This document shows positions 7,830 through 16,616 of a DNA stretch of 34,624 nt, one piece after another. A model generated the notes under the pieces. That model was given only the letters and a program-made list of their open reading frames with translations, did not search any database and was not told the origin of the DNA. Made by a program: the position numbers and the translations under genes. The DNA comes from a virus, in the IMG/VR virus record IMGVR_UViG_3300014839_000023, positions 1 to 34,624 of that record; one strand, 5' to 3'. Position 1 is the first letter of the stretch, and the number at the start of each line of letters is the position of its first letter.

Positions 7830-9680
7830 TTAGAATGTTTTTGCTGTTGAATAACCTTTTGCTTTTCTTGCGGCTATAATTGCGGGATTGTTTACAAACC
7901 CTGTGGCACTGGTAGTGACATTGGAGTTTACAGTAGGGTAAGTATAGGTAGGGGTGATTGTTTTTGTGGTACTCAATCCTGGGACAGAACTATAATCCAC
8001 TGTTCCAGTAGAAATTGGTGCGGCGGTTGTGACTGTACTGGGTGTTGAGACGCTTGCCCAATCGGGTTGATTCAAAAGTAGAGAGGAAAACTGATTAGGT
8101 AGGTTCTGTTGCTGAGCCACTAGGGCGTCATACGCCTGCTGCCGGTAGTTCTGTAAATTCGTGGTAGACTGATCCTTGGCCTGCTGTAGTCCGAACTCTG
8201 AGTTCTGCTGCGAAAGATCCAGTGACCGGGAGGTAAGAGCATTGTCCTCATTTACCCGTTGCTGTTCTGCTGCCAGTCTCTGAGCCTCTGTGTCCGCCAG
8301 ATTAGTTACGGACGTAACGTCCTGAGCCTGATTAGTAGCAAGTTTGTTTTCCTGATAGACCCTCTCTCCGCTTATTGTCCTGCCTGCACCCTGTAGGCTG
8401 GCCTGGGCGTCAAGCGTGGCCTGCTGATAGTTCCTCCCTAGTACCTGGATCTGGCGATTCTTGTCGGTTGTGTTTGCGTTAGATAGCCGGTTGTAGTCCT
8501 CTGAGGCTCTGGCATTGGAAAGGTCAAGCTGCTCTTTATTGATTGCAGTCTGTCCCTGGGTATTACTGATCCCCTGATTATATGCCTTGTCGGCCTGTTG
8601 CTGGTACGCAGTGATCTGGGGACCGTATTTTGTCTCTACCTGTTGTTTTAGCGCAGCCATGTCAGCGTCCGTAAGAGGCTGAATAATAGAATTCCCTGCG
8701 GTCTGTTGCAGTAAAGAATAAAAGGTGTTGTAAAGCTGGTTTGCGATAGTGTCGAACTGGGCATTCCCAGTGTTAATAGGATTGTCTGATGTTGTATTAG
8801 TTGTCGTTCCAGCTGTGGGGGCCGGCGTTCCCGTCGTTGTACCGGTAGTACCAGTATTACTACCATTTGTCGTTCCAGCAGTATTCCCCGTATTTCCAGA
8901 TTGATTGGTTCCTGATTGAGTAGCTAATGAGTACGCCTGTTGTCTAGTTGTCAAAGGGAGGGAGGTCCACCAGGCTGAGTTTTGATAATTTGTTACACCT
9001 GTGGTAGTTAATAGATTGGCGAGTGCTTGTGGTGATTGCATTGCACTGGTCAAGGTATTATAAGCCGCAGTTTTTACAGTTTCTGGTTGAGCTGACCACC
9101 AGGTGTTATTTTGTAGGTTATTCAGATTCCCTGACTCAAGAGCCTTTTTCATTAACTGTGTTGCATTTAATGCTGGTTGAGGTGTTTGCATAACAGTTGC
9201 CCCCGCTGGTTTAACAGATCCGTTAATATTTGACGCACTATCCCCGACTCTTGCTACTGTAGAAAAACCAGCCGCTTTTGCAGCTGCTACAGCGTCATTG
9301 TAGCCCGTGTATGACTTCCCGTTAAACCACCATTGTGTCTGCCCTGCACCTCCATCGTAGGTCCACTGCATATATATATTGGCCGGGACACTTGCGGTTG
9401 TAGTCGTTGTGGGAGTTGTTGTGGTAGTTGTGGGGGTTGTGGTAGTTGGAGTCGGCGTGGTTGGAGTGGTTGTAGTGGGGGGGGCGGTAGTCGGTGTTGA
9501 AGTCGCTCCAATCACGGTAACTCCAACCGGAGGTGTTGTTTGAAGAAGCGTACTTGAAACCCCGCCGTTTCCACCAGCAGCCAGAGAAGCTTTAGCGGCC
9601 AGATCTACTGAAGCGTACCATTGTCCGTTCCAATAAGCCTGCCCTGCTGGGTTCTTTTTGATTGAGTCTGTAATTGCCAT
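7830..9680 (-). CDS. virion protein with Pro/Thr linker, duplicated modules and coiled coil
   Basis: The 616 residues divide into parts. Two copies of a short W-NGK/Q-Y...AA-AAKAAG module lie at about 18-36 and 115-142. Between them is a Pro/Thr low-complexity linker at about 60-95. Two copies of a 'NNLQNNTWWSAQPETVKTAA' type repeat lie at about 195-255. A Gly/Thr-rich linker and a long Gln-rich coiled-coil region (about 330-530) follow, then a Thr-rich C-terminus ending in basic residues. The linker DNA carries a run of eight C (9477-9484). It resembles fibre or adhesion-linker proteins and shares its coil type with the gene to its left. Function unknown. Confidence 0.75.
   Translation of the reverse strand: MAITDSIKKNPAGQAYWNGQWYASVDLAAKASLAAGGNGGVSSTLLQTTPPVGVTVIGATSTPTTAPPTTTTPTTPTPTTTTPTTTTTTPTTTTTASVPANIYMQWTYDGGAGQTQWWFNGKSYTGYNDAVAAAKAAGFSTVARVGDSASNINGSVKPAGATVMQTPQPALNATQLMKKALESGNLNNLQNNTWWSAQPETVKTAAYNTLTSAMQSPQALANLLTTTGVTNYQNSAWWTSLPLTTRQQAYSLATQSGTNQSGNTGNTAGTTNGSNTGTTGTTTGTPAPTAGTTTNTTSDNPINTGNAQFDTIANQLYNTFYSLLQQTAGNSIIQPLTDADMAALKQQVETKYGPQITAYQQQADKAYNQGISNTQGQTAINKEQLDLSNARASEDYNRLSNANTTDKNRQIQVLGRNYQQATLDAQASLQGAGRTISGERVYQENKLATNQAQDVTSVTNLADTEAQRLAAEQQRVNEDNALTSRSLDLSQQNSEFGLQQAKDQSTTNLQNYRQQAYDALVAQQQNLPNQFSSLLLNQPDWASVSTPSTVTTAAPISTGTVDYSSVPGLSTTKTITPTYTYPTVNSNVTTSATGFVNNPAIIAARKAKGYSTAKTF
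9477..9484. repeat. G8/C8 homopolymer inside a coding region
   Basis: A run of eight G on the plus strand (eight C in the coding strand) encodes Ala-Pro-Pro at about residue 66 of the Pro/Thr-linker protein. Such tracts are prone to slippage during replication and to read errors. Confidence 0.85.
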
Positions 9681-9697
9681 ATTAACTTATTTAATTT

Positions 9698-11221
9698 TTA
9701 CGCTGCCACTGTTGCTCCTGTGTCGCAAGCCCTCCACGCCGTACCGTCATAGAAACATAATACACCCGTTCCTGTCCCCCCACCCTCTCCATTTTTTCTA
9801 CCATTAGAGGCAAAGACCTGTGCTCCCGCCTGGACTGGCAAGACAGAATTACCGTAATAGATCTTGACTTTGATGTGGTTGACTGAGGTGGTAGAGCTAC
9901 CGACTGTCCAGTAGCCTTTCACAGCGACCTCTATACCAAGTATGAAGTCTGCGGCACCAAGAGCAAATCCGTAGGTTTTATAGATCTGCTGTTTGTTCCC
10001 ACAGGTAATTTTAAGTCTAAAATTAGCGTCACTGGTATCACTCCCTACCCATGTTCTGCCCCAGAGTTCTGAGGAACCGGCGCCAAAAGTTTCCGTTGTT
10101 TCCCCTGCCCCAAAGGTTTTAGTTAGTGTAGACGTCCAAGACGTCCCCGCGTCCCAAGACAACTGAATGCCAACCAATCCACTTGTTACTATTGTAGCAG
10201 TGGCATAATTCCCATCGTCTGCGTATGCATTGGTCGGATTGGCTAGAGGGAAATACCAGCCTGAATTTCCGCTTACCTCTATAGAGTTTATCCCTGCCTT
10301 CCACGCTGCTGTTCCAGACGCTTGGGAATCTTTGATAGAGAGATAATCGGCCGTAACGGCCCCAGAGGCGACTAGATAAGCCGGAGAGCCAGCAGAGGAG
10401 GAAACTATTGTGGTCGTATGCGTCGCGTCGCCAGACATATTCCAGTTGGTCAGAGTTTGTGTGGTGGCCACCGTGAGAGTAACGGTTTTTGTGGTCGAGG
10501 AAGTGGTAGATTTCAATTCGTGAAAGGTGTTTGAACCAGAAATGGTATGAGCAGTCCCGTTTAACTCAAGATCATAATAAGTTTGTCCGTTCCCCGCAAA
10601 ACTTCCAGTACCAGCTATTTTGATGGTAGACCCTGGCACTATTAGGGTCAAATTAGAGCCAGAATAAGTAAAAGATCCAGACAACGACAAAACCGAATTA
10701 GTAAGATCTAATGTTTTAGTCACAGCCGTATTACAAAGGTAAGACGCTCCGACTAAAGTATATGTATTTAAAACCACGCCTCCCCACCTATGTGTTATCG
10801 CTAAAGTGGTGGTAAAGTTGTCTTGTAGCGTGTTGGAGGATCCGTCGAAAAAAACTTGCGACGCTAAAGTTTTTGTATCACAAGTTATTAATCCGGTGGT
10901 CGCCCCGCCATATCCTAAAAACAAAGGTCCCGAAAAAGTTCTGTTCATTGTCGATGCCAACGTGAGTGAGCCTCTTACGACCAAAGTGGAACTACCAGAA
11001 AAGGTTCCTGTGTATTTTCCCGTTCCCACATTGAAAGTCAAAGACTTACAATCAGCAGCAGCAGCCACGGCACAATTGTAGTTATTGGTTGAAGAAAAAA
11101 ACACATCGTCAACAGAAGTTGGGGTGGCAACACCCGTAGGATCACCACCCTCAGTGGTAGCCCACGAGTTTGCGTCGTTCCAGTTCCCATTAGCCGCTTT
11201 TGACCACCAGCGATTACTCAT
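9698..11221 (-). CDS. beta-rich tail fibre or receptor-binding protein
   Basis: The N-terminal 60 residues (GNWNDANSWATTEGGDPTG, then DDVFFSSTNN) are typical of secreted or phage beta-helix proteins in which 'NW.D.NSW' starts the first turn. Residues about 60-310 are a run of short Ser/Thr/Gly-rich strands ending in NSGWYF, fitting a parallel beta-helix. The C-terminal third is a separate globular part (AYADDGNYATATIV...). There is no catalytic motif. It lies among other fibre genes and beside an opposite-strand HNH gene. It probably binds host surface glycans. No named family fits exactly. Confidence 0.75.
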   Translation of the reverse strand: MSNRWWSKAANGNWNDANSWATTEGGDPTGVATPTSVDDVFFSSTNNYNCAVAAAADCKSLTFNVGTGKYTGTFSGSSTLVVRGSLTLASTMNRTFSGPLFLGYGGATTGLITCDTKTLASQVFFDGSSNTLQDNFTTTLAITHRWGGVVLNTYTLVGASYLCNTAVTKTLDLTNSVLSLSGSFTYSGSNLTLIVPGSTIKIAGTGSFAGNGQTYYDLELNGTAHTISGSNTFHELKSTTSSTTKTVTLTVATTQTLTNWNMSGDATHTTTIVSSSAGSPAYLVASGAVTADYLSIKDSQASGTAAWKAGINSIEVSGNSGWYFPLANPTNAYADDGNYATATIVTSGLVGIQLSWDAGTSWTSTLTKTFGAGETTETFGAGSSELWGRTWVGSDTSDANFRLKITCGNKQQIYKTYGFALGAADFILGIEVAVKGYWTVGSSTTSVNHIKVKIYYGNSVLPVQAGAQVFASNGRKNGEGGGTGTGVLCFYDGTAWRACDTGATVAA

Positions 11222-11258
11222 TCTTGCAATTAGCCATAGGATAAATTATGCTTAAAAC

Positions 11259-11612
11259 ATGATATATATACCGCCTAAAAGTGGCTATATAAACAAAAAG
11301 GGTTACCATATTAGCCATCAAAACGGTCGAGATCGGTGTACACATAGGATTGTTATGGAACGCTTTCTTGGGAGGGCTTTGTCCAGAGAGGAGTGTGTCC
11401 ACCATAAAAATGGAGACAAACTCGATAATTCTCCTGAAAATCTTGAGATCCTTAGCCGTAAAAATCACCCAACCAAACATCGACACAATCTTGCCAACCC
11501 AAAGTATTGTCGTCTGTGTGATGAATTTTTGCCAACGGAACGGTTTTCTAAAGATAAATATGGAAGACTTCGCTCCTATTGTAAGCATTGTCGTTCTGTG
11601 AATCAATTTTAG
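11259..11612 (+). CDS. free-standing HNH homing endonuclease, opposite strand
   Basis: The 117-residue protein has the HNH_3 pattern: THRIVMERFLGRALS, then the catalytic HHKNGDKLDNSPENLEIL with His48-His49 and Asn57/Asn61. A C-terminal zinc knuckle follows with Cys84-x2-Cys87 and Cys108-x2-Cys111. It is the only clear plus-strand protein gene in the window and sits between two minus-strand fibre genes without disrupting either. Such genes are mobile: they nick or cut the allele that lacks them and copy themselves in. No convincing promoter was seen; the start context is TTATGCTTAAAAC. Confidence 0.88.
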   Translation: MIYIPPKSGYINKKGYHISHQNGRDRCTHRIVMERFLGRALSREECVHHKNGDKLDNSPENLEILSRKNHPTKHRHNLANPKYCRLCDEFLPTERFSKDKYGRLRSYCKHCRSVNQF

Positions 11613-11626
11613 TCTGTTTGCCATGA

Positions 11627-12796
11627 TTAATATTCGTTACCTGACGGACTATTAAAACCTACTGAGGCCGAAACCACCGGCAGATTAGCAACCGTATAAC
11701 TTGAGTTGTTGATCAAACCGCCTGTCCCCACATCAAAACTGCCTTTAATTTTTAAATATGTACCGTCCCATTGTAAGTAATTTGTGGATTTACCAATTGA
11801 AAATTTATAGTCTCCACTATAGCCGAGAAAAAAGCCTGTTCCTGTCGCAAAGTCCGTCTGTCCACCGCGTAAATAACCAGATCCCGTCAATGTGACCGTA
11901 CCTGCCGTGATTGTTCCCAGATCAGCGGCTACAGAGGATAACTGTGTTACGTTCATTTTGGAGGCTGTAATGGTAGAGGCAGCTATTTCATTAGCGGTGA
12001 TTGATCCAGCTACTATATTGGCAGCATCTATATTTTCCCCTCCTTGTTCCTGCAGTACTTTATAAGTCGCCTCTGTAGTACCGTTCTGCGCTACCGCCAC
12101 CAGAACCTTTCCGTCGCCAACCGCAGTACTCGCTGTTGTCGTGGTTTGGTAGGTAGTAATGGAAACAGCAGTGTCTAAATATATATAAGTTTTTGCCGTC
12201 ATATTTCCAGTGTCTGCGCCCGCAATTGAATATACTGTCCCGTCCGCTGAGGTCAAAGACCCCGTTGCCCAGGCTACAGTGTCCGCGTCAGTCACCGAAA
12301 ATATACAGGTCTGGCTCCAACCCCTGTTAGCCACATTAAGGTTTGTTTGTTGGATCAATCCGTTAAGGGTTGAGACAGAAATTGACCCCCCTGTAATTGT
12401 TACACTTGAGGCTGTTAAACTACCAGTATTAGAAACTTTAAACGGTGCAGCCGCATAAGTTGCAGCCCCTAACCACTGATTCCCGTCTATGTCCACATGG
12501 AAACTGGTAGTATCGGCACCACCAATGTCAATCGTTGTTGCAGACAGTGCGCCTCTAAAGACACCATTATTAAACTCTACGTTCCCGTCACCCTGGATCT
12601 GCCAACCCGATACACCTGTAACAAAATTACTGGATTTTAGATCCTCGTTAGTTACAAAAGTTGAGATCGTTTGGGAGTAATCCACACCACCGTCCGGGAT
12701 AACTGTCCCCGTAGCAGAGCTAACCACGTTCGGGAATACGTTCACCGAACGGTTGAGGTACTGGTCGTAGCCAAGTTGTGAGGAACTAGAGGCCAT
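11627..12796 (-). CDS. tail fibre / host-specificity-type protein
   Basis: The 389 residues include motifs common in the C-terminal part of phage fibre and host-specificity (J-like) proteins. These are SGWQIQGDGNVEFNNGVFRG, then ADTTSFHVDIDGNQWLG, and later IVAGSITANEIAASTITASKM followed by LGTITAGTVT. The last part (YLQWDGTYLKIKGSFDVG) is a short beta repeat. These modules build trimeric fibres. The ATG follows the stop of the tail-hub gene directly (TAAATG), so the two are probably translationally coupled. Receptor unknown. Confidence 0.8.
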   Translation of the reverse strand: MASSSSQLGYDQYLNRSVNVFPNVVSSATGTVIPDGGVDYSQTISTFVTNEDLKSSNFVTGVSGWQIQGDGNVEFNNGVFRGALSATTIDIGGADTTSFHVDIDGNQWLGAATYAAAPFKVSNTGSLTASSVTITGGSISVSTLNGLIQQTNLNVANRGWSQTCIFSVTDADTVAWATGSLTSADGTVYSIAGADTGNMTAKTYIYLDTAVSITTYQTTTTASTAVGDGKVLVAVAQNGTTEATYKVLQEQGGENIDAANIVAGSITANEIAASTITASKMNVTQLSSVAADLGTITAGTVTLTGSGYLRGGQTDFATGTGFFLGYSGDYKFSIGKSTNYLQWDGTYLKIKGSFDVGTGGLINNSSYTVANLPVVSASVGFNSPSGNEY

Positions 12797-14209
12797 TTAA
12801 GTTGATTTACTTGTTATATTCCCTGAACAGCTCAAACCGTTAAATACCAGCGGTGAGTTGGTGGAACTCTCGCTAAAATGAAATTGTAAAAAGTTTGCGT
12901 CTCTTGGATTGACGTTGACTGCCTGGACACTCTTATCGACTGGAAACCATGTAGACCAATCGCAGTCTTTTGCCCTCATTCTACCCTGGAGGTTTTGTGG
13001 TTTTTCAGCATAGATCATAACCCGATCTACCGCTTTCCGGTTTGCAGGCTGTTCCATATCCAGGGGTATGGTCATAAACTCACAGCTGATTTCATGCCCG
13101 TCGTCAGAGTAAACAGAGTCATTGCTCCGGGCCATTTGGTGGACATTTCCTCCCACAGTTCCTGCGTAGACTCTGGTAACACCAGAAGTCTTGTGGTCTG
13201 CGTACACGGTAAAATCGTCATAATAAGAGTAAATCGTCCAGGTATTGTCCATGATCGAGTACCGCATTTCGCAGTTGGTATAAGTTTTCCCGTCTACCAA
13301 GCAGTCTCCGACGTAAAGTTTGTAAATCCTGCCGGCCTCTCCTACAGCGTGCGCTTTTGTGGGATCTACAATTCCCTTAACCCACTTGTCTATGCCTCTG
13401 GAAAGTAGTTTGGGATCAACCCCTGAGTAGCCGTAGACACCGTCCCTGGCAGAATAGAAATAGGTAGTAAAATTGATTGTCACCACCGATCTGAAATTGC
13501 TGGTACCCACACTCCCCACGTCTTTGATCCTGGTACCGTCCCATGAGTGAAACGAGGAGTCTTTAAAGATTAAAAGCTGTTGGAGTGCGCGGTTCTTGTG
13601 TAAACCCGTAATCTCCTCACCGTTATTAGTGGAAATTTGATCCCAGTTGGTGCTGGGCCAGGTGATTGCAGCCCCCGTAATGTCGGGTATTGACGATCTG
13701 TAGAGTCTTGAGGGGTAACGTGTGGCACCAACTAAACAATTGGCAAAGTAAATCTGATCCATAAACTCCTCACAGAACTTTGCTGAGGGTGCGCTGGTTA
13801 AGTTGGTGGACGTAGAGGCCGTGACCCCGTCTATATTGATTGGTGTAATAAAATTCCCGGCAGTGGTAGCTCCTACCACAAACAGCTGATCTACAAAAAC
13901 AGTCATGCTAATCTGTGCTGTCACGGGGGTATAGGTGGTAACTGTAGTCCAGGCTGCCCCTGTCCAATAGGAAATATCGCCATTTACGGCCCTAAAGAGT
14001 CTGACCGTTCCTCCCGTAATATCACCATAGGATTTAAGACCATAGACTGCCGCCCCTCCCGCCGTACCTAACACAGAGTAACCGGTACGCCCGGTCAGAT
14101 CTCCCACGGTGTCACCATGCACATTAATAGAAATAGCCAAAGCACCGTCTTTCATTAAGAACTGGCTTACGTCAGTCACTAGTCCGTCTGATAGTTGCAA
14201 TAAATCCAT
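12797..14209 (-). CDS. tail hub / stabilisation protein (P22 gp10-like)
   Basis: From ATG 14209 the protein has 470 residues. It begins DLLQLSDGLVTDVSQF, followed by NVHGDTVGDLTGRTGY, and has recurring beta-strand blocks through the middle (QQLLIFKDSSFHSWDGT, then DGVYGYSG). This is the pattern of short-tailed-phage hub or stabilisation proteins that form a beta-propeller-like plug below the adaptor. A longer reading from 14323 would overlap the adaptor gene by about 100 bases; the 14209 start leaves a normal AGCAACACCT leader. Its place directly after the adaptor and before a fibre supports the call. Confidence 0.75.
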   Translation of the reverse strand: MDLLQLSDGLVTDVSQFLMKDGALAISINVHGDTVGDLTGRTGYSVLGTAGGAAVYGLKSYGDITGGTVRLFRAVNGDISYWTGAAWTTVTTYTPVTAQISMTVFVDQLFVVGATTAGNFITPINIDGVTASTSTNLTSAPSAKFCEEFMDQIYFANCLVGATRYPSRLYRSSIPDITGAAITWPSTNWDQISTNNGEEITGLHKNRALQQLLIFKDSSFHSWDGTRIKDVGSVGTSNFRSVVTINFTTYFYSARDGVYGYSGVDPKLLSRGIDKWVKGIVDPTKAHAVGEAGRIYKLYVGDCLVDGKTYTNCEMRYSIMDNTWTIYSYYDDFTVYADHKTSGVTRVYAGTVGGNVHQMARSNDSVYSDDGHEISCEFMTIPLDMEQPANRKAVDRVMIYAEKPQNLQGRMRAKDCDWSTWFPVDKSVQAVNVNPRDANFLQFHFSESSTNSPLVFNGLSCSGNITSKST

Positions 14210-14219
14210 AAGGTGTTGC

Positions 14220-15590
14220 TTAGTATGGGTTAGTGTAAATTTCGGCTTGTGTAGGCACAATCCTGCAGTCTTTGAACTGGGGATCATTTGCGACCATATT
14301 TTCCAGGTCCTCCTGCCATTCACGTTTCCTGGCTATTTGATCCTCCATTGGCAATCGTCTGCGAATCGACTCTTGCCAAAACATGTAGCCTAAACAATTT
14401 TCAGGATAGTTAAACGAGGTCTCGTCGGAGTCCTGCACAAGATCGGTATATTTAGCCCAGTATTCTAAAATGATATTCTTTGCTGTCTCCGCGCTGTTAG
14501 GGACTGGAAAGGCTTTCAAATACCCCGCGTCCACGGTGTAGTAGTTCGGTGTCCCGGAGGTATAAGTCTCCCAGACCTCCTTGCCGGCCGCATGCGTAGC
14601 TGAGATACCAGTAACTCCTGTGAGAGTCCCCGTTGATTTGGTGTTCCCTGTATAAGCGATAGTGTCACCCTCAACGTGGATCGATCCAGATGCGCTAAAA
14701 TCGCTGGAATCAATTAGAACGACAGTTATATCGGCAAGACCAACAGAAGACTGCAAAACGCTACCTACGTAGTCCTGAGTCATCTGCATAAATGAGGTCT
14801 GATCCAGATAGGTCATTGGTGCCTGATTGGAAAACTTTACCGATACAATTGCATCAGTAGAGTTCGAGTCTTGTATGTCAGTCGGTAGGGCGTACGCCTG
14901 GACGTCCGTGGCTGATTCGAGGTTAGTGATTGCCCGGAGGTTAGACCATTGTTTGCGTCTTTTGGAAAGTTCCCTCTGCCAACGGTTAATTGTTCTGTTG
15001 AGCCAGTCATCGGTGATTAGATCGTCAATTTTGTTATTGTATGCACTCAGGTACTCTTTCTTAATCTCACCTCTTGCCCTATTTGTCAACCCTGTAGCCA
15101 ATACGGAGTCGGAATAAGAGGAGTAAGTACCTCCGTTGGAGTCTTTGGCCCTGCAGTAGTAATAAGCGTAAGTGGTGCCGGCTTTTATCTCGGTAAAACC
15201 TCTAGCAACATCCATATTAACGGCAGTTCCAATAAGAGTAGGAGCAGCATCAGCAGCGCTTGCAGACCCGTAGATCTCAACCTGGTCATAAATTACTTGT
15301 GTTATGGGTGTTCCAACCGGGTGGGCAAAAGTACAGGCTGCCACGGTCAGTGAGGTACCGGCAGTCACGGCGGCAGTAATGCGTTTAATCTCTGTCTGCT
15401 GACCTCCAACAGTGCCTATGATCACATATTTGTTCTGGGCAAAGATAGTGTTATCTTTGACCGTGAGTGTAACCCCTGCTGCTGCTACAGATTCTGTTAA
15501 GTAGGTCAATGGAGCACTGTCAAGATTGGGTAAACCGATCTGTAGAAAGTCGTTCTTAGCTGATTGTATTGAGAGGGTCTGTGCTGTCAT
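14220..15590 (-). CDS. head-tail adaptor with inserted beta modules (gp4-like)
   Basis: The 456 residues hold an adaptor core: helical parts at about 180-215 (DDLITDDWLNRTINRWQREL), a middle with QAYALPTDIQD, and the C-terminal block YLKAFPVPNS...IILEYWAKYTDL, then YPENCLGYMFWQESIRR. Two related beta modules are added. One is N-terminal (about 28-105), and one interrupts the core (about 285-345, IDSSDFSASGSIHVEGDTIA...HAAGKEVWE). Such modules may decorate the neck. The ATG overlaps the TGA of the gene to its right (ATGA), so they are coupled. The core fits known podovirus connectors; the insertions are unusual. Confidence 0.75.
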   Translation of the reverse strand: MTAQTLSIQSAKNDFLQIGLPNLDSAPLTYLTESVAAAGVTLTVKDNTIFAQNKYVIIGTVGGQQTEIKRITAAVTAGTSLTVAACTFAHPVGTPITQVIYDQVEIYGSASAADAAPTLIGTAVNMDVARGFTEIKAGTTYAYYYCRAKDSNGGTYSSYSDSVLATGLTNRARGEIKKEYLSAYNNKIDDLITDDWLNRTINRWQRELSKRRKQWSNLRAITNLESATDVQAYALPTDIQDSNSTDAIVSVKFSNQAPMTYLDQTSFMQMTQDYVGSVLQSSVGLADITVVLIDSSDFSASGSIHVEGDTIAYTGNTKSTGTLTGVTGISATHAAGKEVWETYTSGTPNYYTVDAGYLKAFPVPNSAETAKNIILEYWAKYTDLVQDSDETSFNYPENCLGYMFWQESIRRRLPMEDQIARKREWQEDLENMVANDPQFKDCRIVPTQAEIYTNPY

Positions 15591-16216
15591 GGTTTAAATT
15601 TAATTACGTTTGAAAGTGTACGTGTCGGTGGCGTCTTAATTCTCTGGGACGGGGAATAGTTGATCCGACCTGCCACTTCCCTTGCCTCTACCTCTCCCGG
15701 TTTTGACATATATGGCTGTGTTGGACTGGTCTGGTAAGTCATTCCCTCTTTTCGCTGGATTAAATGCTGTATTTCATGGATTAGGTTTGTTCTTAGCGGT
15801 TCGCCACCTACTAGAGACCCCTGTCCGAGTTGAATTATATTTGTCGGAGTGGCTTGAGCGTTAACAACACCACCTTTAAATCCCGGGACTGCATTGTTTG
15901 GCAATACCTGCACTTGTACTTTCTGGAATTCTGGATAATTACGGTACAGTTCGTCATGTTTTAAAATATCACCCAGTATAACCGGTTTTTTTGCGTTAAT
16001 TAACTTTGCGACCTCGTCGACAGGTTTAATCAAAGTCGCCTGACTATCATCAATCTCAAACCTAGGAATCGTGTCTTGAGGAGCGTTAAAAGTTTTCCCC
16101 TCTTTTTTTGCATTGGGAAATCCTAAAGCTTTAGGCCCAGCATAGGCAGCATGGGCGACAGGAATCAATTTTTCCAGCGCCGACACATTTCTATCTGTTG
16201 TCCAGTCAACTGTCAT
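15587..16216 (-). CDS. HExxH metallopeptidase-like protein (LPD23-type)
   Basis: The 209-residue protein contains HEIQH (147-151) in LIHEIQHLIQRKEG, followed by PGEVEAREV (173-181). The combination HExxH plus GEvEAR is the hallmark of a zincin-like domain found in phage polyvalent proteins and stand-alone virion proteins (LPD23 type); His147 and His151 would bind zinc, Glu148 would activate water, and a Glu of GEVEAR may be the third ligand. The N-terminal part (HAAYAGPKALGFPNAKKEGK) matches the lead-in of such proteins. It is coupled by ATGA overlaps to the gene on each side. Substrate unknown: host target, capsid processing or peptidoglycan crosslinks are all possible. Confidence 0.72.
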   Translation of the reverse strand: MTVDWTTDRNVSALEKLIPVAHAAYAGPKALGFPNAKKEGKTFNAPQDTIPRFEIDDSQATLIKPVDEVAKLINAKKPVILGDILKHDELYRNYPEFQKVQVQVLPNNAVPGFKGGVVNAQATPTNIIQLGQGSLVGGEPLRTNLIHEIQHLIQRKEGMTYQTSPTQPYMSKPGEVEAREVAGRINYSPSQRIKTPPTRTLSNVIKFKP

Positions 16217-16356
16217 CTTTTTTTAGATTTAACATGATTAGGTAACTTTTTGATACTTTTGGTTGCCGCTGCCCACTCTGGGGCCGCTTTTTGCATTTTC
16301 TTTCCGAAAAGACCTGCAAACATTGCTCTGGCCTGTGATTTACTTTTAAAAGGCAT
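16213..16356 (-). CDS. small basic protein, DUF3008-like
   Basis: ATG 16356 opens 47 residues ending in TGA at 16213, four bases into the next gene (ATGA overlap). The start MPFKSKSQARAMFAG and the later EWAAATKSIKKLP fit small phage and bacterial proteins beginning MPxKSKxQ and ending in a 'W/FA..T...LP' box (DUF3008-like). They are rich in Lys and may bind nucleic acid. It is too short for ordinary gene finding, but overlap, leader (AATTTAAATAAATAAAC) and family resemblance support it. Confidence 0.7.
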   Translation of the reverse strand: MPFKSKSQARAMFAGLFGKKMQKAAPEWAAATKSIKKLPNHVKSKKR

Positions 16357-16358
16357 GT

Positions 16359-16592
16359 TTATTTATTTAAATTCTTACTTTTGCAATATTCGACTGCGGT
16401 GAGCATTTCCGCTCTCATGTCCTTTACGTCACGGATTTCCTCTAGGGTCTGTCGTTGGATTTCCTCCTGGCGGCTCATGCGTTCCTCGATCTTATTTAAA
16501 AGGGTCATCTGCTGTACGATCACCCAGGACATAGTAACCAAACAGCCACCTGTTAATCCGTAATCCAATATGATTTTCAGTATTTCTTCCAT
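16359..16592 (-). CDS. single-span membrane protein, holin-like (BhlA/UviB type)
   Basis: The 77 residues have one membrane span at about 8-28 (ILDYGLTGGCLVTMSWVIVQ). A charged coiled-coil tail follows (KIEERMSRQEEIQRQTLEEI). The layout, with MEEILKIIL at the start, matches the BhlA/UviB family of small holin-like or bacteriocin-associated proteins. It lies far from the C39 endolysin, between the tailspike and adaptor genes, so a virion or membrane-docking role is also possible. The family match is by pattern only. Confidence 0.6.
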   Translation of the reverse strand: MEEILKIILDYGLTGGCLVTMSWVIVQQMTLLNKIEERMSRQEEIQRQTLEEIRDVKDMRAEMLTAVEYCKSKNLNK

Positions 16593-16616
16593 AATGTTTT
16601 TAATGATTTAATTATA

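Noticed and set aside
8820-9510. CRISPR-like or minisatellite array in the GT-rich stretch
   Set aside because: The repeats are irregular Pro/Thr and Gly/Thr codon runs inside an open reading frame, with no spacers of constant length.
11214-11624. 136-residue minus-strand frame opposite the HNH gene
   Set aside because: The plus-strand frame has clear HNH motifs and zinc cysteines, while the minus-strand frame has none.
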